Assembly (NCBI RefSeq): GCF_000961885.1
Contig: NZ_JZKH01000070.1
Location: 1 to 43,735, forward strand
DNA length: 43,735 nt
Direction: 5' to 3'
Origin: Streptomyces rubellomurinus
GTDB lineage: Bacteria > Actinomycetota > Actinomycetes > Streptomycetales > Streptomycetaceae
Numbering within the stretch: the stretch's first letter is position 1; the number at the start of each line of letters is the position of its first letter. This document shows positions 15,734-27,874 of the stretch, one piece after another. Under the pieces are notes generated by a model that ran no database searches, had not been told where the DNA came from, and worked only from the letters and a program-made list of their open reading frames with translations. The position numbers were made by a program, and so were the translations under genes.

Positions 15734-16237
15734 TCAGGCGGTCGCGGCGAGCGGAAGGGTGTCCGGCTTCTTCTCCAGGTGCACGACGCTCAGCCGGCTG
15801 TCGACCCGCTCGACGCCGGTCTGGCGGTAGCCCTGGCGGGCGTACAGCCGGAGGTTGCCGAGGCTGCGGTGGCCGGTGAACAGGCGGTAGGCCGCCACCG
15901 GGCCGTCCTCGGCCAGGCGCTGCTCCAGCGCCTCCAGCAGACGGCCGCCGAGGCCGTGACGCTGCATCCTCGGGTGGACCACCAGACGCTCTATCCGGCC
16001 GACGCCCTCGGTGTCGACGCGGCCGCGGACGGCGCCGACCACCTCGTCGCCCAGGCGGGCGACCAGGACGTGCCGACTGGTCAGTTCCGCGCGCAGGCTC
16101 TCCAGGCTCTGCGTCAGCGGCTCGATCGCCCAGTTGCCGTACAGCTCCGCCTCGGGCTGGTAGCCGAGGTACTGGAGCTTGAGGATCTGCTCCGCGTCCT
16201 CGGCGTCACCCGCCGAGATGATCACGCTCATGCCCAT
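15734..16237 (-). CDS. GNAT-family N-acetyltransferase
   Basis: A 167-residue GNAT protein. The acetyl-CoA-binding motif is clear: RIERLVVHPRMQRHGLGGRLLEALEQRL (the Q-R-H-G-L-G-G loop follows the conserved beta-4 strand), and motif B appears as NLRLYARQGYRQTGVERVD. The N-terminus VIISAGDAEDAEQILKLQYLGYQ is the usual acceptor-side helix. The substrate is unknown. The ATG at 16237 (MGMSVIIS) is chosen because GGAGG sits nine bases upstream at 16247-16251; an ATG six bases downstream is also possible. Single gene, bounded by a hairpin at 15675-15713. Confidence 0.87.
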   Translation of the reverse strand: MGMSVIISAGDAEDAEQILKLQYLGYQPEAELYGNWAIEPLTQSLESLRAELTSRHVLVARLGDEVVGAVRGRVDTEGVGRIERLVVHPRMQRHGLGGRLLEALEQRLAEDGPVAAYRLFTGHRSLGNLRLYARQGYRQTGVERVDSRLSVVHLEKKPDTLPLAATA

Positions 16238-16433
16238 GTGCAGGGGCCTCCCCATCGTCGTGCCCGGCGCGCAGAGGGTGACGCGCTCACGCTCAGTATC
16301 CGAGCGGACGCGCCACCGTCAAGAGCTTCGTTCGCCAGCGCTCTACCCGGGTGTCAGCTTTCCTCAACCTTCGCGGGGGCGGACGTGAGGAGCATCACCC
16401 GCGTGCGGGGCCGCCGGCCGGGGCCGCCCGCCG

Positions 16434-16691
16434 TCACGGATAGCGCTCGGCGTTCAGCAGTCTGCGCAGGCAGGCCAGGCAGCGGGAGCGGGTCGGGCCG
16501 ATCGAGCCGCGGGGCATGGCGAGCCGTTCGGAGAGCTCGCGGTAGCTGGGCGGCGGGTCCTCGGCGAGGGCGGCGACCAGCTGCGGGCAGCGGCCGGGCA
16601 GGGCGGCCACCGTCTCGCGGACCACGCGCAGGCGGCGTTCGGCGAGGTAGACGTCCTCGGCCGAGGGGACGGGCGGAAGGGCAGTGCACAC
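16434..16691 (-). CDS. sigma-70 region-4-like helix-turn-helix mini-protein
   Basis: An 85-residue protein resembling the C-terminal region 4 of ECF sigma factors with nothing else. Residues about 18-80 read as region 4: VVRETVAALPGRCPQLVAAL, then PPSYRELSERLAMPRGSIGP (helix-turn-helix), then TRSRCLACLRRLL. No region 2 (core-binding, -10 recognition) is present and none lies in adjacent frames. It might be a stand-alone DNA-binding protein or an RNA polymerase accessory factor. The start is a GTG at 16689-16691 without a clear ribosome site; a later GTG (VPSAEDVYL) is possible. It lies between argH and a GNAT gene. Confidence 0.7.
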   Translation of the reverse strand: MCTALPPVPSAEDVYLAERRLRVVRETVAALPGRCPQLVAALAEDPPPSYRELSERLAMPRGSIGPTRSRCLACLRRLLNAERYP

Positions 16692-16749
16692 ACCGTGGAA
16701 GACGGGCCGGAGCGGGCCCGGTTACGGCCGGCCGGGGGCACGCACGCGC

Positions 16750-16782
16750 GAGGGGCGCGACGGTCGCACCGCCGCGCCCCTC
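16750..16782 (-). terminator. hairpin after argH
   Basis: GAGGGGCGCG (16750-16759) pairs exactly with CGCGCCCCTC (16773-16782); 13-base loop. It starts 18 bases beyond the argH stop. No U-tract. Confidence 0.65.
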
Positions 16783-16799
16783 GGGACCGCCGGGCCCGG

Positions 16800-18236
<1,437 letters not shown>

Positions 18237-18256
18237 TCACACATTTGCAGCAGGTG

Positions 18257-18268
18257 GCATAAGTATGC
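18257..18268. promoter_or_regulatory. argH: ARG-box-like palindrome in argH promoter
   Basis: GCATA-AG-TATGC is an exact palindrome. Read on the minus strand it overlaps a possible -10 (CATACT), which lies 16 bases after a possible -35 (TTGTGT). ArgR operators are built from TGCATA/ATTCA-like half-sites, so ArgR repression of argH by occluding the -10 is likely but inferred. Confidence 0.5.
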
Positions 18269-18277
18269 ACGAGACCG

Positions 18278-18324
18278 TATGAAACACAAAACCCCGGCCG
18301 GACGGGATCCGTTCGGCCGGGGTT
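18278..18324 (-). terminator. intrinsic terminator after argR
   Basis: AACCCCGGCCG (18290-18300) pairs exactly with CGGCCGGGGTT (18314-18324). On the minus strand the stem is followed by TTTTGTGTTT, one of the few real U-rich tails in the window. It starts 15 bases beyond the argR stop and separates argCJBDR from argH. Confidence 0.8.
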
Positions 18325-18338
18325 CCGGAGGGCGGGCG

Positions 18339-18887
18339 CTACTGCGCCTTGGCCTGCGCGAGCTGCATGAGGTGGTCGGCGAGCGCCTGGCCGCCGGACG
18401 GGTCGCGGCTGATCAGCAGCACGGTGTCGTCGCCCGCGATGGTGCCGATGATCTCGAACACCTCGGCCTGGTCGATCGCCGAGGCGAGGAACTGCGCGGC
18501 TCCGGGCGGGGTGCGCAGCACGACCAGGTTGCCGGAGGCCGTCGCGGAGACCATCAGCTCGCCGGCCAGGCGGGCCATCCGGCCCTCGGTGGCGGACTCC
18601 CCCATCGGCGCGCGCGGGGTGCGGTCGCCGCCCTCGGCCGGGACGGCGTAGATGAGCGCGCCGTCCCGGTTGCGGATCTTGACCGCGCCCAGCTCGTCCA
18701 GGTCCCGGGAGAGGGTGGCCTGGGTGACCACGAGTCCGTCGTCGGCGAGCAGCTTGGCGAGCTGGCTCTGCGAGCGCACGGGCTGGCGGGTGAGCAGGTC
18801 CACGATCCGCCGGTGGCGCGCGGTGCGGGTCTGCGGGACCTGCGGCGTCGGGCCGGCGGCGGAGGAGCCGGAGCTGGAAGCGGTCAT
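18339..18887 (-). CDS. argR: arginine repressor
   Basis: A 182-residue ArgR. The N-terminal winged helix-turn-helix (about 22-95) has [20 protein letters not shown] and [18 protein letters not shown], the family DNA-recognition segment. The C-terminal oligomerisation and arginine-binding domain (about 110-180) has [12 protein letters not shown], whose DD pair binds arginine in characterised homologues. With arginine it represses arg genes through ARG boxes. It lies 23 bases after argD, so it is the last gene of argCJBDR and is autoregulated with it if the operon is driven from argC. Confidence 0.95.
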   Translation of the reverse strand: MTASSSGSSAAGPTPQVPQTRTARHRRIVDLLTRQPVRSQSQLAKLLADDGLVVTQATLSRDLDELGAVKIRNRDGALIYAVPAEGGDRTPRAPMGESATEGRMARLAGELMVSATASGNLVVLRTPPGAAQFLASAIDQAEVFEIIGTIAGDDTVLLISRDPSGGQALADHLMQLAQAKAQ

Positions 18888-18910
18888 GTGATTATTCTCC
18901 CGGACGACGG

Positions 18911-20112
18911 TCAGCTCGCATCGGCCGGGGCGCTCTCGCGCACCGTCCGGAGGATGCCCGGCAGGGCGGCGAGGAACGCGTCGGCCTCCTGCTCGGTCAG
19001 CACCAGCGGCGGCGCCAGCCGGACGGCGTCCGGGACGGCGGCGTTGACCAGGTAACCCGCCGCCTGCGCGGCGGCCTGGATCCGGGCCGAGACCGGCTCG
19101 GTGAGCACGATGCCGAGCAGCAGGCCGGCCCCGCGCACGTGCGAGACCAGCGGGTCGCCGAGCGCCTCGACACCGTGCCGCAGCCGCTCGCCGGTCTTGC
19201 GCACGTGCTCCAGCAAGCCCTCGGACTCGATGGTGTCGAGCACCGCGAGCCCGGCCGCGGCGGCCACCGGGTTGCCGCCGAAGGTGGTGCCGTGCTGGCC
19301 GGGGGTGAGCAGGTCGGCGGCTTCGCCGAAGGCCAGCACGGCGCCCATCGGCAGGCCGCCGCCGAGCGCCTTGGCGAGGGTGACCACGTCCGGCTCGACG
19401 CCCTCGACGGCCTGGTGGGCGAACCAGTGGCCGGTGCGGCCGATGCCGGTCTGGATCTCGTCCAGCACCAGCAGGGTGCCGGTGGCCCGGGTGATCTCGC
19501 GGGCGGCCCGCAGGTAGCCGTCCGGCAGCGGGACGGCGCCGTTCTCGCCCTGGATCGGCTCCAGGAAGACGGCGGCGGTCCCGGTGGTGACGGCCGCGCG
19601 CAGCGCCTCGACGTCACCGAACGGGACGTGGGTGACGTCGCCGGGCAGCGGGCGGAACGGGTCCTGCTTGGCGGGCTGGCCGGTGAGCGCGAGGGCGCCC
19701 ATCGTCCGGCCGTGGAAGCCGCCCTGGAGGGCGACCAGGTGGGTGCGGCCGGTGCGCCGGCTGATCTTGAAGGCGGCCTCGTTGGCCTCGGCGCCGGAGT
19801 TGCAGAAGAACACCCGGCCGCCCGGGCGGCCGTCCAGCTCCAGCAGCCGCTCGCCGAGGGCGATGGTCGGCTCGGCCATGAACAGGTTGGACACGTGGCC
19901 GAGGGTGGCGATCTGCCGGCTGACCGCCTCGACCACGGCCGGGTGGGCGGTGCCGAGGGCGTTGACGGCGATGCCGCCGAGCAGGTCGGTGTACTCCTTG
20001 CCGTCCGCGTCCCAGAGCTTGGTGCCCGCGCCGCGCACCAGCGGGATGCGCGGGGTGCCGTAGTTGTCGGTGAAGGTGTGCTGCCACCGCTCGGTGAGCT
20101 GCTGGTTGTGCG

Positions 20113-20116
<4 letters not shown>
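18911..20116 (-). CDS. argD: acetylornithine aminotransferase
   Basis: A 401-residue class III PLP aminotransferase that converts N-acetylglutamate semialdehyde to N-acetylornithine using glutamate. Motifs: [39 protein letters not shown] (PLP phosphate site), [21 protein letters not shown], and [19 protein letters not shown] with the Schiff-base Lys. The GTG at 20116 overlaps the argB stop by four bases (GTGA), so translation is coupled. Length is typical. Confidence 0.95.
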
Positions 20117-21045
<929 letters not shown>

Positions 21046-21060
21046 GGGATTCCCTCGTAG

Positions 21061-21092
21061 TGGGGGTCCCCCCGGCCGAAGGCTGGGGGAGG
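21061..21092 (+). repeat. dispersed REP-like hairpin between argJ and argB
   Basis: The 32-base element TGGGGGTCCCCCCGG...CCGAAGGCTGGGGGAGG folds with GGCC-GAA-GGCT at its tip and C/G-run arms. A near-identical copy lies at 43653-43686 in the other orientation. Elements of this type (CTGGGGGAG half-sites) are common in Streptomyces intergenic DNA. Here it sits inside an operon, in the 58-base argJ-argB gap. Confidence 0.75.
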
Positions 21093-21103
21093 ATGTCGCG
21101 GGA

Positions 21104-23445
<2,342 letters not shown>

Positions 23446-24645
23446 TCAGCGCTTGACCGCGCGCAGCACCACGAACTTCGGGTTCCCCGCGACGAGTCGG
23501 CAGTTGCCGAAGAGCCGGCGCAGCTTGACGTGGTAGCCGAGGTGCCGGTTGCCGACCACCCACAGTTCGCCGCCGGGGCGCAGCGCCCGGCGGGCGCCGG
23601 TGAACATCCGCCAGGCGGTCGCGTCGGTGGTGGCCTGGTGGGAGTGGAACGGCGGGTTGTTGAGCACCAGGTCCACCGAGCCGGGGGCGAACACCGCCGG
23701 GTCGAGCGCGTCGGCGGTCAGGAACTCGGCCGGGGCGTCCGGGCCCAGGCCGGCGCGGAAGGTCTCCTCGGCGGAGGCCACCGCCTGGTACGACTCGTCC
23801 ACGAAGACCAGCTCCGCGCCCGGGCCGGCCAGCGCGGCGGCCGTACCGACCACGCCGTTGCCGCAGCCGAGGTCCACCACCCGGTCGCCGGGGGCGGGGG
23901 TCGGCAGGTGGGACAGGAAGAAGCGGGTGCCGATGTCGAGGCGCTCGGCGCAGAAGGTGCCGGCGTGGTTGACGACTGTCCGGCCGGCGGCGGGGCCGAT
24001 GTCGGTCGGCAGCGCGTAGCGGTGCGGCCACGGGCTGGGGCCGGGGGCGAGCGCCGGGTCGGGCGTGCAGAGGATCAGCCGGGCCTTGCGGACGGCCAGC
24101 GAGGTGCGGGTCGGGCCGAGGATCTTCTCGAACAGCTCCAGGGTGGAGGTGTGGATCTCGGTGACCATGCCGGCGCCGATCACCACGGTGCCCGGGTGGA
24201 CGGCGGGCGCCAGCCGGTGCAGCTGGTCCTCCAGCAGCGCCAGGCTCTTGGGCACGCGCACCAGCAGCACGTCGATCCGCTCCGGCGGGGTGTCCCGGGT
24301 GGTCAGCAGCCGGGCCTCGTCGACGGCGGCGCCGGCCCGGGCCAGGTTGGCGCGGGTGGCCAGCCGGCCGAGGTGCGAGTCGGTGATCTGGACCGGTTCG
24401 TACGGCGCCAGCGCGGTGGTGAGCGCGCCCCAGCGGTCGCCGAGCACGGCGATCCGGCGGCCGGCCAGCTCGGTCGCGGCGCCGGCGGCGCTGTCGGCCT
24501 CCCCGGCGAGGTGGCGCAGCAGGTAGTCGTCGGCGGCGTCCCAGGCGCGCAGCCGCTCGCGGGGGTCCTCCGGGTGCCGGGTGAGGTGGAAGGCGCCCCA
24601 GGGGGTGGTGAACGGGGTCGCGGCGGCGGTGCTCTCGGGATTCAT
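23446..24645 (-). CDS. RlmG/RsmC-like class I SAM methyltransferase
   Basis: A 399-residue protein with two tandem methyltransferase-like domains, as in RsmC and RlmG, which make N2-methylguanosine in rRNA. The C-terminal catalytic half has the SAM motif VVDLGCGNGVVGTAAAL and the catalytic NPPFH (about residues 327-331). The N-terminal half is a degenerate copy (RRIAVLGDRWGALTTAL) lacking NPPF, typical of the substrate-guiding domain. The exact rRNA site is not determinable. ATG at 24645; divergent from the VOC gene with an 82-base gap. Confidence 0.85.
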   Translation of the reverse strand: MNPESTAAATPFTTPWGAFHLTRHPEDPRERLRAWDAADDYLLRHLAGEADSAAGAATELAGRRIAVLGDRWGALTTALAPYEPVQITDSHLGRLATRANLARAGAAVDEARLLTTRDTPPERIDVLLVRVPKSLALLEDQLHRLAPAVHPGTVVIGAGMVTEIHTSTLELFEKILGPTRTSLAVRKARLILCTPDPALAPGPSPWPHRYALPTDIGPAAGRTVVNHAGTFCAERLDIGTRFFLSHLPTPAPGDRVVDLGCGNGVVGTAAALAGPGAELVFVDESYQAVASAEETFRAGLGPDAPAEFLTADALDPAVFAPGSVDLVLNNPPFHSHQATTDATAWRMFTGARRALRPGGELWVVGNRHLGYHVKLRRLFGNCRLVAGNPKFVVLRAVKR

Positions 24646-24727
24646 CGTGTTCTCAGGCTATCGGACGGGTCGGCGGGGAACCCTTTCGGCGGATACTGGA
24701 AGAGCCCGACCGAGAGGGGTGAGGGCG

Positions 24728-25132
24728 ATGGACTGGAAGCTCGAAGTCGTGGTGGTCCCGGTGTCCGACGTGGACCGGGCGAAGCGGTTCTACGAGGAGC
24801 AGGCCGGCTTCACGGTCGACCACGACACCCGGCTGCGCGACGGCGTCCGGGTCGTCCAGCTGACTCCCCCGGGCTCGCGCTGCTCGATCGTCGTCGGCAA
24901 GGGGGTCATCGACTCGCCGCCCGGCTCGGTGAAGGGCCTCCAGCTGGTGGTGACCGACATCGAGAAGGCGCACGCCGAACTCGCCGCGCGGGGCGTGGCG
25001 GTCAGCCCGGTGCAGCACTTCGAGGCGGGCTCCCGGGTCGACGGACACGGGGAGGCGTGGAACAGCTTCGTGTTCTTCAACGACCCGGACGGCAACGGCT
25101 GGGCCGTCCAGGAGGCGCCGTCCTTCGCATAG
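24728..25132 (+). CDS. VOC (glyoxalase/dioxygenase superfamily) protein
   Basis: A 134-residue single-domain VOC protein: KLEVVVVPVSDVDRAKRFYE at the N-terminus and SFVFFNDPDGNGWAVQE at the C-terminus are the two beta-alpha-beta-beta-beta units. Such proteins bind metals or small ligands and include lyases and resistance proteins; no substrate can be assigned. ATG at 24728 with GAGG upstream. The S4 gene follows after nine bases, so the two are likely co-transcribed. Confidence 0.85.
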   Translation: MDWKLEVVVVPVSDVDRAKRFYEEQAGFTVDHDTRLRDGVRVVQLTPPGSRCSIVVGKGVIDSPPGSVKGLQLVVTDIEKAHAELAARGVAVSPVQHFEAGSRVDGHGEAWNSFVFFNDPDGNGWAVQEAPSFA

Positions 25133-25141
25133 GCTCCGGGG

Positions 25142-25516
25142 ATGGCTGAACACGAGGGGCCCGTACGGGTCGACGCCTGGATCTGGTCGGTCCGGCTGGC
25201 CAAGACGCGCGCGCTGGCGTCCGCCGCCTGCAAGGCGGGGCACGTGCGGGTGAACGGCGAACGCGCCAAGCCCGCGCAGACGCTGCGGCCCGGGGACGAG
25301 GTCCGGGTGCGCGAGGAGGGGTACGAGCGGGTCGTCGTGGTGCAGAAGCTCATCCGCAAGCGGGTCGGTGCGGCCGTGGCGGCGGAGTGCCTGGTCGACA
25401 ACAGCCCGCCGCGGCCGCCGCGCGAGTTCGCCCCCAAGGTCGCCGAGCGCGACCGCGGCGCGGGCCGCCCGACCAAGCGGGAGCGGCGCGAGCTGGACGG
25501 GCTGCGCGGGCGGTGA
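25142..25516 (+). CDS. S4-domain RNA-binding protein (Hsp15-like)
   Basis: A 124-residue protein. The S4 fold occupies residues about 8-70: VRVDAWIWSVRLAKTRALASAACKAGHVRVNGER, then AKPAQTLRPGDEVRV. The C-terminal part is basic (RGAGRPTKRERRELD). Members such as Hsp15 and RqcP bind stalled 50S subunits or nascent-chain complexes. Function here is inferred from family only. It ends 25 bases from the convergent FBP gene, leaving no room for a conventional terminator. Confidence 0.85.
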   Translation: MAEHEGPVRVDAWIWSVRLAKTRALASAACKAGHVRVNGERAKPAQTLRPGDEVRVREEGYERVVVVQKLIRKRVGAAVAAECLVDNSPPRPPREFAPKVAERDRGAGRPTKRERRELDGLRGR

Positions 25517-25541
25517 GTGCGAGCGGTGAGCGCTGGAGCGG

Positions 25542-26054
25542 TTACGCGGCGGCGTCGGCGGCGCCGAGCACCCGAGCCAGGAAGCCGTCCAGGTTGTCGA
25601 CCGTGCGGGCGACCTGCTCCTCCAGCGACAGCGACTCGGTGGGCCGGCTGACCAGGGCGGACTTCTTCAGGCCGCGGACGTACAGCGAGCAGGCGAGGTC
25701 GGCGCAGACGTAGGTGCCCACGGTGTTGCCCTCCCGCCCGGCGGCCCCGGCCCGGCGGGCGGCCAGCAGCGCGACGCCGGCGCCGGCGTGCGCGGTGATG
25801 CACAGCGAGCAGACGTTCGTCCTGGTCAGGCTGCGCCGGATGGTCGGCACCCGGAGCGTCACCCCGACCAGCTCGCCGCCGTAGGGCGCCACCAGGTAGC
25901 CGCGGTCCGGCGCGCCCTGGTCCCGCCAGCCGAGGAAGTCCAGGTGCTCCCAGGGCAGTTCGGCCAGCCCTCGGGGCAGGCTGAGCCGACGCGCCTCGCC
26001 CTTGGAGCAGTTGACGAAGGACGCGCGGATCTCGGTCTCGGTGACGGCTTCCAT
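25542..26054 (-). CDS. FBP-family zinc-finger protein (EF-G-binding type)
   Basis: A 170-residue protein. The N-terminal TETEIRASFVNCSKGEARRLSLP and the C-terminal treble-clef-like segment with NVCSLC and CADLACSLYVRG match the FBP_C/FusB-like domain, whose characterised members bind elongation factor G and can rescue it from fusidic acid. The Cys pairs are positioned to bind zinc. ATG at 26054 gives the standard family N-terminus MEAVTETEI; upstream codons are not family-like. No strong ribosome site. Role here is inferred. Confidence 0.8.
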   Translation of the reverse strand: MEAVTETEIRASFVNCSKGEARRLSLPRGLAELPWEHLDFLGWRDQGAPDRGYLVAPYGGELVGVTLRVPTIRRSLTRTNVCSLCITAHAGAGVALLAARRAGAAGREGNTVGTYVCADLACSLYVRGLKKSALVSRPTESLSLEEQVARTVDNLDGFLARVLGAADAAA

Positions 26055-26105
26055 GCCGCGGAAGCTAGCACCGCCGGCCCCGGCCTGTCGCGGCATTTTC
26101 GGGCG

Positions 26106-26660
26106 CTACGACACGGTTCGGACCGGATGCGCCGCCTGGACGGCGAGCCGCCGCGGGGCGTCCTCGCCGATCCCGGTGAGCAGGTCGTCCAGCGCCAGGA
26201 AGGCCTCCCAGGGCTGCTGCCCGGTGGCGGCCGCCAGGCGCTCGACCACCCGGTCCTCCAGGTCGCGGACGCGCCGGTTCTTCCACGCCTTGTCGGCGAG
26301 GCTCACCAGCAGGTCCTCGACGGTGGTGTCGGGGCGGCTCCAGCTGCCGTGGCGGCCGGCGAAGCGGGCCAGCCGCTCGGGGACGCCGGCGGCGCGCAGC
26401 AGGGCGTGGCCGGCGCGCTCGTGCGCACTGCCGGGGACGGAGAGCTCCTCGGGGTGGACGGTCTTGCCGATGTCGTGGGTGGCGGCGCCGAACAGGACGG
26501 CCTCGCGGTCGAACGGCAGGCCCTGGCGCTCGCAGAACTCGGCGATCCGCTGGGCGACTTCGTGGACCAGGGCGAGGTGGGCGAGGAGCCGGGGCGGGGC
26601 GCCGGCCCGGGCCAGCAGTCCGGCGGCCGCGGGCGGCAGCGGGGGCAGGGTGGTGGTCAC
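26106..26660 (-). CDS. HD-domain phosphohydrolase-like protein
   Basis: A 184-residue protein with the HD metal-binding pattern: HLALVHEVAQRIAEFC (first His), ATHDIGKTVHPEEL (HD pair) and VSLADKAWKN (last Asp). HD proteins hydrolyse phosphate esters of nucleotides or cyclic nucleotides; the substrate is unknown. GTG at 26660 begins VTTTLPPLPP; no clear ribosome site. It is preceded by the methyltransferase gene and its hairpin, so it probably has its own promoter. Confidence 0.82.
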   Translation of the reverse strand: MTTTLPPLPPAAAGLLARAGAPPRLLAHLALVHEVAQRIAEFCERQGLPFDREAVLFGAATHDIGKTVHPEELSVPGSAHERAGHALLRAAGVPERLARFAGRHGSWSRPDTTVEDLLVSLADKAWKNRRVRDLEDRVVERLAAATGQQPWEAFLALDDLLTGIGEDAPRRLAVQAAHPVRTVS

Positions 26661-26717
26661 GCGGCAGGGTAGCCGGGCGTGCCCGGATCTGTCAGTGGCC
26701 GACCGTAGTGTGCGCAG

Positions 26718-26752
26718 TGCGGTCCCGGCGTGGAGGGGGCGCCGGGACCGCA
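26718..26752 (-). terminator. 13-bp hairpin after DUF574-type methyltransferase
   Basis: TGCGGTCCCGGCG (26718-26730) pairs exactly with CGCCGGGACCGCA (26740-26752); loop of nine. It starts 13 bases beyond the stop of the methyltransferase gene. No U-tract. Confidence 0.65.
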
Positions 26753-26764
26753 CCTGAGGAGACG

Positions 26765-27649
26765 TCAGCGTTTGAAGGCGACGCCCGCGTACGCCGAGAC
26801 CTCCTGCCAGCCCTCGGGCAGGTCGGCGGTGCGGACGTGCCCGGCGGTGGGGCGCCAGAGCGGGAGTTGGACGAGGCCGGGGCCGGCGAACTCGAAGTCG
26901 CCGAAGAACGGCTCGACGTCGCCGCGCGGGCGCAGGACGAGCGGGGAGCTGGCCCCCCGGTAGATCCGCACGCCCGCGGCGGCGCTCTCGCGGGTGGCGA
27001 AGTCCGGGCTGCCGTGGGAGAGGATCAGGGCGCTGCCGGGGGCGAGCGCGTCGCGCAGGGTCCGTACGACGTGCTGCGCGCCCTCCTCGTCGCGGATGAA
27101 GTGCAGGACGGCGACCAGCATCAGGCCGACCGGCTGGGAGAGGTCGATGGTGGCCCCCAGGGCCGGGTCGCGCAGGATCGCCGCCGGGTCCCGCAGGTCG
27201 GCCTCGACCACCGAGGTGCGCCCGATCTGCTGGCCGGCCACCCGGGCCCGGGCGTGGGTGGCGACGATCGGGTCGTTGTCCACGTACACGACGTCCGCGT
27301 CCGGGGCGACCCGCCGGGCGACCTCGCTGGTGGAGCCGACCGCCGGGATGCCGGTGCCGATGTCGATGAACTGGCGCACGCCCTGCCCGGCCACGAACTC
27401 GACGGCGCGGCCGAGGAACTGGCGGTTGGTGCGGGCGAGCAGCGGCAGCGCCGGGTAGGCGGCGATGGCGGCCTGGGCGGCGCGGCGGTCGGCCTCGAAG
27501 TTGTCCTTGCCCCCGAGGTAGTAGTCGTACATCCGGGCGGTGTGCGGGGTGCCGGTGTCGAGTTCGCTGGGCGGCTGCCAGTCGTCGGCTCTCGCCCACT
27601 CCCAGTCGGTGCCGGTGTCCTGGTCGACGGCCGCGGTGTCCTCGTACAT
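26765..27649 (-). CDS. SAM-dependent methyltransferase, DUF574 (Methyltransf_19) type
   Basis: A 294-residue member of an actinomycete-expanded family. The hallmark ARMYDYYLGGKDNFEADR lies near residue 38, followed by QFIDIGTGIPAVGSTSEVAR (SAM site) and VVYVDNDPIVATHARA (acidic residue for the SAM ribose). Biological substrates are largely unknown; many paralogues are usual in Streptomyces genomes. ATG at 27649; ribosome site weak (GGAACGAG). Confidence 0.88.
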   Translation of the reverse strand: MYEDTAAVDQDTGTDWEWARADDWQPPSELDTGTPHTARMYDYYLGGKDNFEADRRAAQAAIAAYPALPLLARTNRQFLGRAVEFVAGQGVRQFIDIGTGIPAVGSTSEVARRVAPDADVVYVDNDPIVATHARARVAGQQIGRTSVVEADLRDPAAILRDPALGATIDLSQPVGLMLVAVLHFIRDEEGAQHVVRTLRDALAPGSALILSHGSPDFATRESAAAGVRIYRGASSPLVLRPRGDVEPFFGDFEFAGPGLVQLPLWRPTAGHVRTADLPEGWQEVSAYAGVAFKR

Positions 27650-27722
27650 CTCGTTCCGCCCCCTGTGCTCAACGCCGGAAGTGTCGGCACCGCCGCTCTA
27701 CGCGCGGTGCGCCGCGATCGTA

Positions 27723-27741
27723 TCCAAGGACTTCCCTTGGA
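27723..27741. promoter_or_regulatory. inverted repeat upstream of the methyltransferase
   Basis: TCCAAGG-ACTTC-CCTTGGA is an exact 7-bp inverted repeat in the 225-base gap between the divergent methyltransferase and deacetylase genes. It lies about 74 bases before the methyltransferase start. It could be an operator or a leader hairpin; no regulator lies nearby. Confidence 0.35.
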
Positions 27742-27874
27742 AACAGCGGGAGTTCAGGTTCCTGCAACCCGCACAGCACCGAATGTGTGCACGTCAAGGG
27801 TGGTGCGCGAACTCCGCCACGCCCACCCCGCCCCGGATCGCCCCACCCGCCCGCCGTCTCTATGCTGGCTGCCG

